From WJKR01 sp964556395 (lineage in GTDB: Archaea; Nanobdellota; Nanobdellia; Woesearchaeales; WJKR01): a stretch of DNA of 64,000 nt. A program made the translations under genes and the position numbers. Location of the stretch: the NCBI GenBank assembly GCA_964556395.1, contig CAZKVR010000001.1, positions 213,226-277,225 of the forward strand, written 5' to 3'. Position 1 is the stretch's first letter; each line of letters begins with the position of its first letter. The notes beneath the pieces are model-generated. The model searched no databases, had not been told where the DNA came from, and saw only the letters and a program-made list of their open reading frames with translations. Positions 9,006 through 16,599 of the stretch are shown piece after piece.

Positions 9006-9395
9006 CTAGTAGCAGTAGCTGATGAGCGTGCCGCCGATGCCTTTCTCTTTGGCTTCGACGTGGGTCATCAGCCCTTGGTTGGTGCTGACGACGAGGAATC
9101 CGAAGTCCTTGCTCGGCAGGTATCGCTTCTCGTACTTCTCGTAGTCGTCCTTTCCTATCTGGAACCGCGGCTTGATGACGCCGCACTTGTTGACGGCTCC
9201 GATGAGGTTGATGGTGAGCGTGTTGCCCTTGCTGTCCTCGGTCTCCTCGTATCCGCCGACGTAGCCGTGGTCCTGCATGAGTTGTAGGACTCCTTTGATG
9301 AGCTTGCTGTTGTCCTTGGTCGTCACGGCTTGCTTGCCGCTCCGCTCGTAGTTGAGGATGTGTGAGAGGACGTTTGCGAGTGGGTCGTTGTTCAT
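9006..9395 (-). CDS. rps8: 30S ribosomal protein S8 (uS8)
   Basis: 129 residues from the ATG at 9395 (MNNDPLANVLSHILNYER). The archaeal signature IKPRFQIGKDDYEKYEKRYLP and the end DFGFLVVSTNQGLMTHVEAKEKGIGG are present. uS8 binds helix 21 of 16S rRNA and is an early assembly protein. The longer frame to 9647 would read through the S14 gene out of frame and is rejected as the start. Confidence 0.95.
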   Translation of the reverse strand: MNNDPLANVLSHILNYERSGKQAVTTKDNSKLIKGVLQLMQDHGYVGGYEETEDSKGNTLTINLIGAVNKCGVIKPRFQIGKDDYEKYEKRYLPSKDFGFLVVSTNQGLMTHVEAKEKGIGGTLISYCY

Positions 9396-9406
9396 ATCGG
9401 TCACCT

Positions 9407-9637
9407 TTAGCTGTATTTCTTGAAGCCGAGGTCTGTGGCTATCTCTCGGAAGCACTGCCTGCACAGGCTCATGCCGTACTTGCTGATGTGCCCGCCGGTC
9501 CGGCCGCACCTGGAGCAGGGCTTGGAGGCTTCTCCGTGCTTCCTGTCTTTCGGCGTGTTGTGCTTGAGGTAGCGGTCGTGCTTCGCTTTCTTGTTCTGGA
9601 TCTGCTGGAGGACTTTGGCGTGGTTGGATGTGGTCAT
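9407..9637 (-). CDS. rps14: 30S ribosomal protein S14, zinc form (uS14)
   Basis: 76 residues. The C-terminal 45 residues are uS14 with the zinc site CSRCGRTGGHISKYGMSLC and CRQCFREIA. Archaeal S14 is usually 50-57 residues; here an N-terminal extension of about 20 Lys/Gln/His-rich residues precedes the core, and no internal ATG near the core supports a shorter form. Its first codons overlap the L5 stop by 4 bases. Confidence 0.92.
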   Translation of the reverse strand: MTTSNHAKVLQQIQNKKAKHDRYLKHNTPKDRKHGEASKPCSRCGRTGGHISKYGMSLCRQCFREIATDLGFKKYS

Positions 9638-10149
9638 GCTTCCTCACCTGTGGTGACGCCGTACTTCTCTTTCATGAAGGCTATGGCGTCTTGCTTGCCG
9701 ACCTTGTGGGTGGCCGGGATCTTGCCTTTCTGGAGCTTGCGCTTCTTCACCCTGTAGCCGGCCCGGTCGAGCGTCACGCTGGCCTGGAGGCCTATGATGC
9801 CGATGTCCGGGTCGTACTTGGCGTCCTCGATGTCGACGTATTCCGGGATGCCGAAGCTGACGTTGCCGTGATCGTCGAAGCAGGTCTCTTTCAGGACGTT
9901 CTCCTTTGCTGAGAGGAGTTTGGGGAGGAGTTCCTCCGCCTGCGCTCCTCGCAGGGTGATCTTGACGCCTATGGGGAGTCCTGGCCTGAGGTGCCATGCC
10001 TGGACGCGCTTGTTCGTGACGGTCTTGACCGGCTCGATGCCTGTGAGGTTCTTGAGGAGCTTGGCCCCTTTCTCGAGCATCTTCTGGTCCTTGCCTGCCC
10101 CTACGTTGAGGGTGAGCTTCTCTATCCGGACGTTCTGCATGGGGTTCAT
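9634..10149 (-). CDS. rpl5: 50S ribosomal protein L5 (uL5)
   Basis: 171 residues from the ATG at 10149, chosen because it overlaps the S4e stop in an ATGA junction; a GTG at 10158 is also in frame. The sequence has MQNVRIEKLTLNVGAGKD, NLTGIEPVKTVTNKRVQAW and FGIPEYVDIEDAKYDPDIGI, all standard L5 landmarks. uL5 binds 5S rRNA and contacts the P-site tRNA. Confidence 0.94.
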   Translation of the reverse strand: MNPMQNVRIEKLTLNVGAGKDQKMLEKGAKLLKNLTGIEPVKTVTNKRVQAWHLRPGLPIGVKITLRGAQAEELLPKLLSAKENVLKETCFDDHGNVSFGIPEYVDIEDAKYDPDIGIIGLQASVTLDRAGYRVKKRKLQKGKIPATHKVGKQDAIAFMKEKYGVTTGEEA

Positions 10150-10838
10150 CGTGAACACTTGATCGCTGGTTTTTTCTCGCCGGTGACGTACGCGTACGCC
10201 CGGCTGGTGTTGACCTGCCCTTCAGGGGTCTCTATCTCGACCGAGTCTCCTTCGAGCTTCTTGATGACGCCGTGGGCGCCGGTGTGCTTGCCCTTGTAGA
10301 CGGTCACGCTGGCGCCTTCCTTGAGCGGGAGGTGCTGCTTGACCTCCTGCCCCGGCACGGTGATGAGGAGCGAGTCCCCGACGGTGTAGTCGGCCTTGTC
10401 GAGCTTGAGGTTGCGGCCGTCGTTGCACTGGACCTGTATCTTGCCGCCCTTGACGTGCTGCTTGCCGACGACGCGGGTGAGCTTGAGGCCCGCTTCCTTC
10501 TCAGGGATGTCGAAGGCTGTGAGCTTGCCCTTCTCGGTGAAGCCGAGCCTGTAGTGCTGCTTCGTGGAGGGGATGCTGATGACGTCCATGAAGCCGACGT
10601 TGAAGCGCTCGTCGTGGCGCCTCTTGCCGTCCACCAGGACTTCCTTCTCGTGCAGCGCCCTCTTCGTCTCCTTCGTCGTCCTCGTCAGCCCTATGAGTTC
10701 TTTGAGGGCGGTGTTGAGCGAGGTGGCGTGCGTGTAGGCGTGCGCCCCCGCGTCCGGCCTCGTGATGAACGTGTGGCTCTTCCTGAGGATGTTCCACGTC
10801 TTGGGTGTCGCGATGCGTTTGAGGTGTTGTTTGACCAT
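10146..10838 (-). CDS. rps4e: 30S ribosomal protein S4e (eS4)
   Basis: 230 residues. N-terminal KQHLKRIATPKTWNILRK, an S4-like RNA-binding domain with VLVDGKRRHDERFNVGFMDVI, a central eS4 domain, and a C-terminal KOW motif (GKHTGAHGVIKKLEGDSVEI). eS4 is archaeal/eukaryotic and sits in the small-subunit body. It has the usual place between L24 and L5. Confidence 0.95.
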   Translation of the reverse strand: MVKQHLKRIATPKTWNILRKSHTFITRPDAGAHAYTHATSLNTALKELIGLTRTTKETKRALHEKEVLVDGKRRHDERFNVGFMDVISIPSTKQHYRLGFTEKGKLTAFDIPEKEAGLKLTRVVGKQHVKGGKIQVQCNDGRNLKLDKADYTVGDSLLITVPGQEVKQHLPLKEGASVTVYKGKHTGAHGVIKKLEGDSVEIETPEGQVNTSRAYAYVTGEKKPAIKCSR

Positions 10839-10844
10839 GATTGC

Positions 10845-11237
10845 TCACTCCTTCTTCTCCGGTTGTTCGAGCTTCGCCTTGCGCTTCTTGTCGCTGAGGT
10901 CGAGCTCTGTTATCATGAGGTTCGAGGGGTTGAACGCGACGGGCGTGCTGGTGCCGTCCATCTTCCGCGCCTCGACCCGTGTGAGGTAGACCTTGCCGCG
11001 TTGGGCGTCGACCTTCTCAGCCTTTGCTTCCCGGCCCTTGTACGTGCCTCGGAGGACCTTGACCTTGTCGCCTTTCCTCACCCTGACAGAGCGCTTCCCA
11101 TGCTTCTCCTTGAGTTCTTTGGAGAGGTGTGCTGAGAGGAAGCGTCCCTTGACGTGATAGGGGGCGTTGTACGCGTACTTGCGCTGCTTGCGCGTCTGCA
11201 CGCTTTTCTTCCAGGTGGTTGCGAATGCGGATCTCAT
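10845..11237 (-). CDS. rpl24: 50S ribosomal protein L24 (uL24)
   Basis: 130 residues. The archaeal N-terminal part has KKSVQTRKQRKYAYNAPYHVKG, followed by SVRVRKGDKVKVLRGTYKGREAK, the KOW motif that initiates large-subunit assembly. The short C-terminal end is Lys/Glu rich. Gaps to L14 and S4e are 7 and 6 bases. Confidence 0.94.
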   Translation of the reverse strand: MRSAFATTWKKSVQTRKQRKYAYNAPYHVKGRFLSAHLSKELKEKHGKRSVRVRKGDKVKVLRGTYKGREAKAEKVDAQRGKVYLTRVEARKMDGTSTPVAFNPSNLMITELDLSDKKRKAKLEQPEKKE

Positions 11238-11244
11238 TTTGTCT

Positions 11245-11652
11245 TCACACGATGATGCTTGCTACTTTGGCCACGCCCGGCCACCTGCTCGTGGCTTCCT
11301 TGGCGATGGGCCCCTTGAAGATGGTTCCTTTCGGGTTGCCCTTGTCATCCTTGAGGACGACGGCCGCGTTGTCTTCGAACTTGATGCGCGTCCCGTCGGG
11401 GCGCTTGTACTCCTTCCGTTGGCGTACGATGACTGCGAACACGACCTGTTTCCGCATGTCGGGCCTGCCCTTGACCACGCTGGCCTGGACGAGGTCGCCG
11501 ACGCCTGCGGCTGGCGTCTGCCCTTTCACCGTCTTGTGGCCTTTGACGGCGAATATCCTGAGCACCTTGGCGCCGCTGTTGTCGGATGTGGGGACTTCGC
11601 TGCCGACGGGGAGTCCTTTCGTGATGGTGGCGTTGACGGCTTTCATGATCAT
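11245..11652 (-). CDS. rpl14: 50S ribosomal protein L14 (uL14)
   Basis: 135 residues. uL14 signature DNSGAKVLRIFAVKGHK, GDLVQASVVKGRPDMRKQVVFAVIVRQRK and the end ATSRWPGVAKVASIIV. It lies at the subunit interface and is the anti-association factor site. The ATG at 11652 overlaps the S17 stop (ATGA); a second Met two codons later is possible. Confidence 0.95.
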   Translation of the reverse strand: MIMKAVNATITKGLPVGSEVPTSDNSGAKVLRIFAVKGHKTVKGQTPAAGVGDLVQASVVKGRPDMRKQVVFAVIVRQRKEYKRPDGTRIKFEDNAAVVLKDDKGNPKGTIFKGPIAKEATSRWPGVAKVASIIV

Positions 11653-12110
11653 TCACTCTTCTTGGCGGCCTTCTTCGTCGAAGATTTCTTCGTGGTTTTC
11701 TTCGTCGTCTTCTTCGTGGCCTTCTTGGTGGAGGTCGTCTTCTTCGTCGTGGACTTCTTGGTCGCTTTCTTGGCGTCCTTGTCTTCGGAGGGCTTGGCTT
11801 CGGCCTTCTTCTCTGGCTTGGCCACTTCCTTCACGGCTTCTTCGGCCTTCTCGTCCGCGCCGACCTTCCTGATGATGGTGAAGTGCTTGGTCTTCGACAT
11901 CGGTCTGGTCTCTTTGATGACGACCTCGTCGCCGACCCGGGCGTCCACCTCTGGGGGGTTGTGCGCCTTGACGCGGGTGCGTCGCTTCTCGTATCGTTCG
12001 TACTTCGGGATGTAGTGGCGCCTGTTCCACTCCACGGTGACCGTCTTTCTCATGCTGTCACTCGTGACGACGCCTGTGAACGTCCTTCCTCGTGTGCTCG
12101 TGTTCGTCAT
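11649..12110 (-). CDS. rps17: 30S ribosomal protein S17 (uS17) with KKT-repeat tail
   Basis: 153 residues. The first 75 are uS17: GRTFTGVVTSDSMRKTVTVEW, YEKRRTRVKAHNPPEV and VVIKETRPMSKTKHF. The remaining 75 or so are a repetitive tail, first Glu/Lys/Ala, then a low-complexity run of KKTT and STKK units ending KKAAKKSE. This looks like a histone H1 tail and is not found in typical uS17 (105-115 residues). The ATGA junction with Rpp29 suggests coupling. Confidence 0.93.
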   Translation of the reverse strand: MTNTSTRGRTFTGVVTSDSMRKTVTVEWNRRHYIPKYERYEKRRTRVKAHNPPEVDARVGDEVVIKETRPMSKTKHFTIIRKVGADEKAEEAVKEVAKPEKKAEAKPSEDKDAKKATKKSTTKKTTSTKKATKKTTKKTTKKSSTKKAAKKSE

Positions 12111-12340
12111 GGTTTGTGCACCTTGATCCTTTCTGTGGGTGTCTTCGCGATGGTCCGGCCGTCGATGACGGCTCCGTCGACCTTGATCGTGACTTGCTCC
12201 TTGATGACTTTCTTGCGTCCGATGGTGAGCGTGTGTTTCGTCTCGTCCCGCACGACCCCTTCGTGGCCTTTGAGGCTCGGGTTGCGCGCCTCCGTGATGG
12301 CGGCGCGTTTCCCGATAAGCGGTCGTTGGTGCGGTCTCAT
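12107..12340 (-). CDS. rnp1: RNase P protein component 1 (Rpp29)
   Basis: 77 residues. Small Sm-like fold protein with LIGKRAAITEARNPSLKGHEGVV, VRDETKHTLTIG and the closing KTPTERIKVHKP. Archaeal Rpp29 pairs with Rpp21 on the RNase P specificity domain, and its position between SUI1 and S17 in the ribosomal operon is typical. It overlaps both neighbours by four bases. Confidence 0.9.
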   Translation of the reverse strand: MRPHQRPLIGKRAAITEARNPSLKGHEGVVRDETKHTLTIGRKKVIKEQVTIKVDGAVIDGRTIAKTPTERIKVHKP

Positions 12341-12669
12341 CGTCGTCGCGGGTAGCTGCTCTTCTTGACCTCGATCGTGTCCGGGGCGAAGCCGAGCTTG
12401 ACGAGCTCGCCTTTGATATCCTTGGTGTGGTTGCCTTGCAGCTCGATGGTCCCGTCCTTCGCGGTCCCGCCGCAGGCGAACTTGGCCTTGAGCTTCTTCG
12501 CCAGGTCTTTCATGTCGAGTTCGTGTTCGTTGATGCCTTCGACCACGGTGTATTCCTTGCCGAACTTCTTCTTGGTGATCGACACCGTGACCTTCTGGTT
12601 CTCCTTCGCGAGGTTCTCGAAGGTCCCTAGTTCTTTTGGTAGTCCCGTGATGGGATCAATTTCCGGCAT
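12337..12669 (-). CDS. Translation initiation factor aIF1 (SUI1)
   Basis: 110 residues. The core has KVTVSITKKKFGKEYTVVEGI, LAKKLKAKFACGGTAKDGTIELQGNH and DIKGELVKLGF, the standard SUI1/eIF1 pattern that monitors start-codon pairing. Many archaeal aIF1 begin with a zinc knuckle of the type PEICPxCGLPxELCVC; here the same segment reads PEIDPITGLPKELGTF, so the cysteines are lost. Overlaps the L29 end by 14 bases. Confidence 0.94.
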   Translation of the reverse strand: MPEIDPITGLPKELGTFENLAKENQKVTVSITKKKFGKEYTVVEGINEHELDMKDLAKKLKAKFACGGTAKDGTIELQGNHTKDIKGELVKLGFAPDTIEVKKSSYPRRR

Positions 12670-12880
12670 CCTGGTCTTGTACCTCCTCCTTTTGTTGGGG
12701 GTTGTTCCTCAGCGTGTTGATGCGCGCGAGGATCTTCTTGAGCTGTCGTATCTGGCCGGGGCTCTTCGGCGTGGTGCCGGCCGCGGCCTGTGATTGGAGC
12801 TTGGTGAGCTCTACTTTGGTCTCCTTTTCCTTCTGTTCCAGGTCTTTCTGGCTGAGGTCGGCGAGGTCCTTGTACTTCAT
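12656..12880 (-). CDS. rpl29: 50S ribosomal protein L29 (uL29)
   Basis: 74 residues, two-helix protein: YKDLADLSQKDLEQKEKETKVELTKL, then GQIRQLKKILARINTLRNN. It binds near the exit tunnel and is a docking site for SRP. Start overlaps the S3 stop by four bases; the short Glu/Asp/Gln tail overlaps the aIF1 start. Confidence 0.92.
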   Translation of the reverse strand: MKYKDLADLSQKDLEQKEKETKVELTKLQSQAAAGTTPKSPGQIRQLKKILARINTLRNNPQQKEEVQDQDAGN

Positions 12881-13662
12881 GCGGCGTCACCTTCCTTCTT
12901 AGGTTCTTCCTCAGGCTCGGGTTCCTTAGCTTCGGGTTCCTCTTCGGTCTCGGCTTCCGCCTCACCCTCAGATTTTTCCTCTTTGGCCTCAGACTCCTTC
13001 TTCTCAGAGGCCTCTTCCGCCGGGGCTTCGACCTTCTCGTCCGTCTCTTCGACGACTTGTTTGGGTTGTTCGAGGAGTTCGACGCGGTCGGGCAGCTTGG
13101 TGTCGCCCGGCATGATGCTGACCTTAATGCCCACGGACCCCGTCTTGAGGAACGCGGTGGTGAAGGCTGTGTTGACGCCTGTCATGGCGATGTCGCCGCA
13201 CTTCTTGAGGTAGCCTTCGTAGAAGCGCCACGTCTTCGATCGCTGGCTCGGTACCTTGCCGCTGATGAGGATCTCGACCCCGAGGGCGCCGGCTGACATG
13301 ACGTTCCTGAGGGACCGGTAGCCGGAGCCCTTGAACTGCCTGGCGCCGAAGCGTTCCATCGAGGATGCGATGCTCTCCGCGACGATGGCGGGATCGAGGT
13401 TGACGTCCTTGATCTCCTCGATCTCGATCTGCGGGTTCTCGAGCTTGAACTTCGCCTTGAGATCCTTGGTGAGCTTCTGGATGTTGCTGCCTCCGCGTCC
13501 GACGACGAGGCCGGGCCTGCTGGCTGAGACGACGATCTTCTCGCCGAGCGGGGTTCGTTGGAGCTTGACGTCGCTGAGTCCGACCCTGCTGAGGTTCTGG
13601 GCGACGAATTCCTTGATGCGGAACTCCTTGAAGTTTTCTGAGACGAATTTGCGTTCGATCAT
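12877..13662 (-). CDS. rps3: 30S ribosomal protein S3 (uS3) with acidic tail
   Basis: 261 residues. N-terminal KH domain with SASRPGLVVGRGGSNIQKL (GRGG in the GXXG position), then the S3 C-terminal domain with RQFKGSGYRSLRNVMSAGALGVEILISGKV and FLKTGSVGIKVSIMPG. uS3 forms the mRNA entry and helicase region. The last 60 residues are a Glu/Lys/Ala-rich tail beyond the normal fold. It overlaps L22 and L29 by four bases each. Confidence 0.95.
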   Translation of the reverse strand: MIERKFVSENFKEFRIKEFVAQNLSRVGLSDVKLQRTPLGEKIVVSASRPGLVVGRGGSNIQKLTKDLKAKFKLENPQIEIEEIKDVNLDPAIVAESIASSMERFGARQFKGSGYRSLRNVMSAGALGVEILISGKVPSQRSKTWRFYEGYLKKCGDIAMTGVNTAFTTAFLKTGSVGIKVSIMPGDTKLPDRVELLEQPKQVVEETDEKVEAPAEEASEKKESEAKEEKSEGEAEAETEEEPEAKEPEPEEEPKKEGDAA

Positions 13663-14345
13663 TGTTGAGCGCTCTCCTTCTTCTGTTGTGATTGTGCATC
13701 TTTCTTAGGGGCTGCCTTCGCCGGCTTCTTCTTCACGGTGTCGGTCTTCTTGGGCTGCTCCTTCTTGGACTCTGGCTTCTGCTCGGCGGGCTTGGACTCC
13801 TGCTCGGGCTCCGGCTTCTTTGGGGTTTGCGCCTTGGATTCCTGTTTCTGCGCGGGCTGTTTGGGAGTTGTCTTCTTCGCCTGCTTCTTCTCGGCCTTCT
13901 TGGCGTTCGGGTCTTCCTTCACGGCGATCTCGACGTGCGACTGCTTGACCTGTCGTCGTCGTTGACGGCCGTAGCGGAAGGGCCTGCTCGCCTCGTGGGC
14001 GGCGAGGTGCTTGATGACGAGCTCTTCGGCGAGGCCTGCCTGGGCTGCGTTGGCCTCGACCGACTCGAGGAGGCTGAGGAATGCCTTCGAGGCCTTCTCA
14101 GGGTATCGTCCTGCGCTTACGCCCTTGCCGGGCTTGTGGCCGACGCCGTCGGTGAACCGCTTGTATGGGATGGCTTCCTCGTGCTTGAGGACTCGTTCGA
14201 GGATGGCCTTGGCGGCGGCGGTGCTCCTGCCTCGGAGGTGGTTGCTGATCTCGATGGCTACCTTGATGGAGATAGGCGCGTCCTTGAGGACCGCTTTCGC
14301 CACTCCTTCTTGGGGGCCGTTGTATGCGTATCTGTAGTCAGCCAT
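13659..14345 (-). CDS. rpl22: 50S ribosomal protein L22 (uL22) with long Lys/Pro/Gln tail
   Basis: 228 residues. Residues 1-150 are archaeal uL22: ISIKVAIEISNHLRGRS, AIPYKRFTDGVGHKPGKGVSAGRYP and RPFRYGRQRRRQVKQSHVEI. It lines the peptide exit tunnel. The last 80 residues are a low-complexity tail of Lys, Gln, Pro, Glu and Ala (KKPEPEQESKP, AKAAPKK), not present in usual homologues of about 150 residues. Confidence 0.94.
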   Translation of the reverse strand: MADYRYAYNGPQEGVAKAVLKDAPISIKVAIEISNHLRGRSTAAAKAILERVLKHEEAIPYKRFTDGVGHKPGKGVSAGRYPEKASKAFLSLLESVEANAAQAGLAEELVIKHLAAHEASRPFRYGRQRRRQVKQSHVEIAVKEDPNAKKAEKKQAKKTTPKQPAQKQESKAQTPKKPEPEQESKPAEQKPESKKEQPKKTDTVKKKPAKAAPKKDAQSQQKKESAQQ

Positions 14346-14355
14346 TTTGATTCAC

Positions 14356-14733
14356 TCACCTTACGGAGACGCTCGCGCTTGACTTCGTCGCTCCCACTCC
14401 TGGTCCGCCGTGCGAGACGCGCTTCCTGCTCGGGACGAGCTGTCCGAAGCGCATGCCTATCATCTCCGGTTGGACGTGGACGTCGACGAAGGCCTTGCCG
14501 TTGTGTACCTTGATGACTTTCCCCACCATGTGCGGGAAGACTATCATCTCGCGGTGGTGCGTCTTGACGTTGTCCTTGTTCTTCGTCTTCTCGTAGACCT
14601 GCTTGAGCTCTTCGCTCATGCGGTCGACTGTCCTGCGTTCTCGTGAGGGCAGGAGGTGGACGAACTCATCGAAGGAGAGTTCTTGGAGCTCCTTGACGGT
14701 CTTGCCGCGGTAGGTGTGTTCTTTACGTGCCAT
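14356..14733 (-). CDS. rps19: 30S ribosomal protein S19 (uS19)
   Basis: 125 residues. N-terminal TYRGKTVKELQELSFDEFVHLLPSRERR is the archaeal S19 form, followed by KTHHREMIVFPHMVGKVIKVHNGKAFVDV and FGQLVPSRKRVSHGGPGVGATKSS. uS19 sits in the head of the small subunit near the decoding site. Gaps to L2 and L22 are about 10 bases. Confidence 0.95.
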   Translation of the reverse strand: MARKEHTYRGKTVKELQELSFDEFVHLLPSRERRTVDRMSEELKQVYEKTKNKDNVKTHHREMIVFPHMVGKVIKVHNGKAFVDVHVQPEMIGMRFGQLVPSRKRVSHGGPGVGATKSSASVSVR

Positions 14734-14745
14734 CTTGCATCAGTT

Positions 14746-15447
14746 TTATCGTTTTCTGCCGGTGCGCTTGGCGGCGATCGCGCCCACCTTCCTTCCGGGC
14801 GGGGCGTGCCTGCTGGTCGGCTTGGCTTTGGATTTACGTAGCGACCTCTTGTTTCCGAAGGGGTGCGCCACCGCGTTCATCGCCGATCCTGAGACTATCG
14901 GGTAGTACTTGTTGCGGGCTTTCATGGCGTGGTGCTTGGTGCCGGCTTTGAGGAACGGTTTCTCCGTCCTGCCGCCGCCTGCCACGAAGCCTATAATCGC
15001 TTTGCATTCCGGGTGGAATGTCTTGTTCCTTTTGGAGGGGAGCTTGACGGTGACTCCTTTCTCCGTCCGGTTGACGAGTCTTCCTGCGGCTCCGCTTGAT
15101 TTGATGAACTTGCCGCCGTCTCCGGGTCTGTTCTCGATGTTGAACACCGGGGTCCCTTCGGGGATGTCTTTGAGGGCGAGCGCGTTGCCGTAGTCCACCG
15201 GCGCTTCCTCACCGATGGCGTATTGCTTGCCGACGAACAGTCCTTCGGCGGCTATGATGAGGCCGTTGGTGTTGTCTTCGTACTGCACTCTCGCGAGCGG
15301 TGCGCTGTGGCCTGCGCTGTTGATGAGGTCGAGGACGGTGTATGATTGCTTGCCTTTGAGTGCGGCGTCGCCTGCTGAGGCGAAGCTTCGCGCTCGGAAG
15401 CGTGTCGTCCCTTTTCCTCGTCGTTGTTGGATGAGGTTCTTGCCCAT
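14746..15447 (-). CDS. rpl2: 50S ribosomal protein L2 (uL2)
   Basis: 233 residues. Core landmarks are GHSAPLARVQYEDN, GEEAPVDYGNALALKDIPEGTPVFNIE, KFIKSSGAAGRLVNR and VSGSAMNAVAHPFGNKRSLRKS, the last holding the conserved His implicated near the peptidyl transferase centre. Length is normal for archaea. It follows L23 with an 11-base gap. Confidence 0.97.
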   Translation of the reverse strand: MGKNLIQQRRGKGTTRFRARSFASAGDAALKGKQSYTVLDLINSAGHSAPLARVQYEDNTNGLIIAAEGLFVGKQYAIGEEAPVDYGNALALKDIPEGTPVFNIENRPGDGGKFIKSSGAAGRLVNRTEKGVTVKLPSKRNKTFHPECKAIIGFVAGGGRTEKPFLKAGTKHHAMKARNKYYPIVSGSAMNAVAHPFGNKRSLRKSKAKPTSRHAPPGRKVGAIAAKRTGRKR

Positions 15448-15458
15448 TTATGTCACCT

Positions 15459-15710
15459 TTACATGAGGCCGAGGTCTGTGGCGATGTCGATCGCCGGCGT
15501 CTCGTCGCTGAACGTGATGTATGCCCGTTTCTTGTTGTCCGGGGTGTGCAGCGTCCTGACGGCCGTCACCTTGGCGTTGAATTGTTCTTCGATGGCTTTC
15601 TTGATCTCTGGCTTGGTGGCTTTCTCGTCTACGACGAAGATGAGCTTGTTCTGTGATTCCATGAGCCTGATGCTCTTCTCTGTGGAGAGGGGGTATTTGA
15701 TGGTGCTCAT
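15459..15710 (-). CDS. rpl23: 50S ribosomal protein L23 (uL23)
   Basis: 83 residues, compact archaeal L23: YPLSTEKSIRLMESQNKLIFVVD, KKAIEEQFNAKVTAVRTLHTPDNKKRAYITF. It sits at the polypeptide exit and contacts SRP and the translocon. The start overlaps the L4 stop by four bases. Confidence 0.94.
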   Translation of the reverse strand: MSTIKYPLSTEKSIRLMESQNKLIFVVDEKATKPEIKKAIEEQFNAKVTAVRTLHTPDNKKRAYITFSDETPAIDIATDLGLM

Positions 15711-16597
15711 GCTTTCACCTCGGCTGTTTTCTTCGTCGTCTTCTTCGTGGTCTTCTTAGCGGTTTTCTCTTGCTTGGGTTGCCGCTTCTTGTCCGTGAAG
15801 AGCTTTTCGTCGTCCATGCGCTTGAGCGCCGCGTCCGTGTACAGTGTGAGCCTGCCTGGTTCTGCGCCCGGCGCGAGGAGGCCTGCGTTGAGCTCGTCGA
15901 TCGTGGCGACGTCGACTCCTTGCAGGTTGATGGCCGCCGCTTGGAGCGGGCAGTCCTTGCTGGTCACGATGAGCGCGCTGGTGGCGTGCTTGCGCCTCCT
16001 GCCTCTCATGGTGCCTTTGCCTGCGCGGATGGCTCGCTTCTCGGCCCTGGCGAGGTCGTCGCCGAGTCCGAGCGCTTCCATCATGGCCTTGACGTCTTTC
16101 GTCTTGGCGAGCTGTTCGGCTTCAGCGGAGAGTATGAAAGGGTATGCTTCGGGGGTCTTGTGTCCTCTGGCCGCGACGATTTCCTTGTCGACTGTGGCTG
16201 CGAGGGCTGCCCTGATGGCTTTCTTGCGCTCTTTCGTGTTGATGGCTTTCGTCCAGATCTTGCTGGCTTTGGGCGGGTGGGCCCGTCGTCCGCCGACGGT
16301 CTGGGGTGCGAAGGCGCCGGTCCACATGAACCTGCTTCCGCGGTAGTTCATCGCTTTCCTCGGCGTCCTTGATTGTCCGATGCCGTACGTGCCCCTGTAG
16401 TCGTGGCGTCGCTTGCTGATGCGGACGCTGTGTCTGAGGCCTGCTTCTTCGTCGGCGCCGTAGGGTTGTCTGGCGTTGCTCTGGAGCGCTTGGACCGCTC
16501 GCTTGATGAGGTCTGGCCTGACCTGCTCCTCGAACTGTGTGGGGAGCTTGACCTCTCCGGCCGCCTTGTTGTCTTTCGTGACGAGTTTGAGCTTCAT
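15707..16597 (-). CDS. rpl4: 50S ribosomal protein L4 (uL4)
   Basis: 296 residues from the ATG at 16597 (MKLKLVTKDNKAAGEVKLP). Landmarks are RPDLIKRAVQALQSNARQPYG, the extended loop with RGSRFMWTGAFAPQTVGGRRAHPPK that reaches into the exit tunnel, and AGKGTMRGRRRKHATSALIV. The end is a Lys/Thr-rich tail (KKTTKKTTKK) like that of S17. The longer frame to 17353 reads through L3 out of frame and is not used. Start is 2 bases past the L3 stop. Confidence 0.96.
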   Translation of the reverse strand: MKLKLVTKDNKAAGEVKLPTQFEEQVRPDLIKRAVQALQSNARQPYGADEEAGLRHSVRISKRRHDYRGTYGIGQSRTPRKAMNYRGSRFMWTGAFAPQTVGGRRAHPPKASKIWTKAINTKERKKAIRAALAATVDKEIVAARGHKTPEAYPFILSAEAEQLAKTKDVKAMMEALGLGDDLARAEKRAIRAGKGTMRGRRRKHATSALIVTSKDCPLQAAAINLQGVDVATIDELNAGLLAPGAEPGRLTLYTDAALKRMDDEKLFTDKKRQPKQEKTAKKTTKKTTKKTAEVKA

Positions 16598-16599
16598 CG

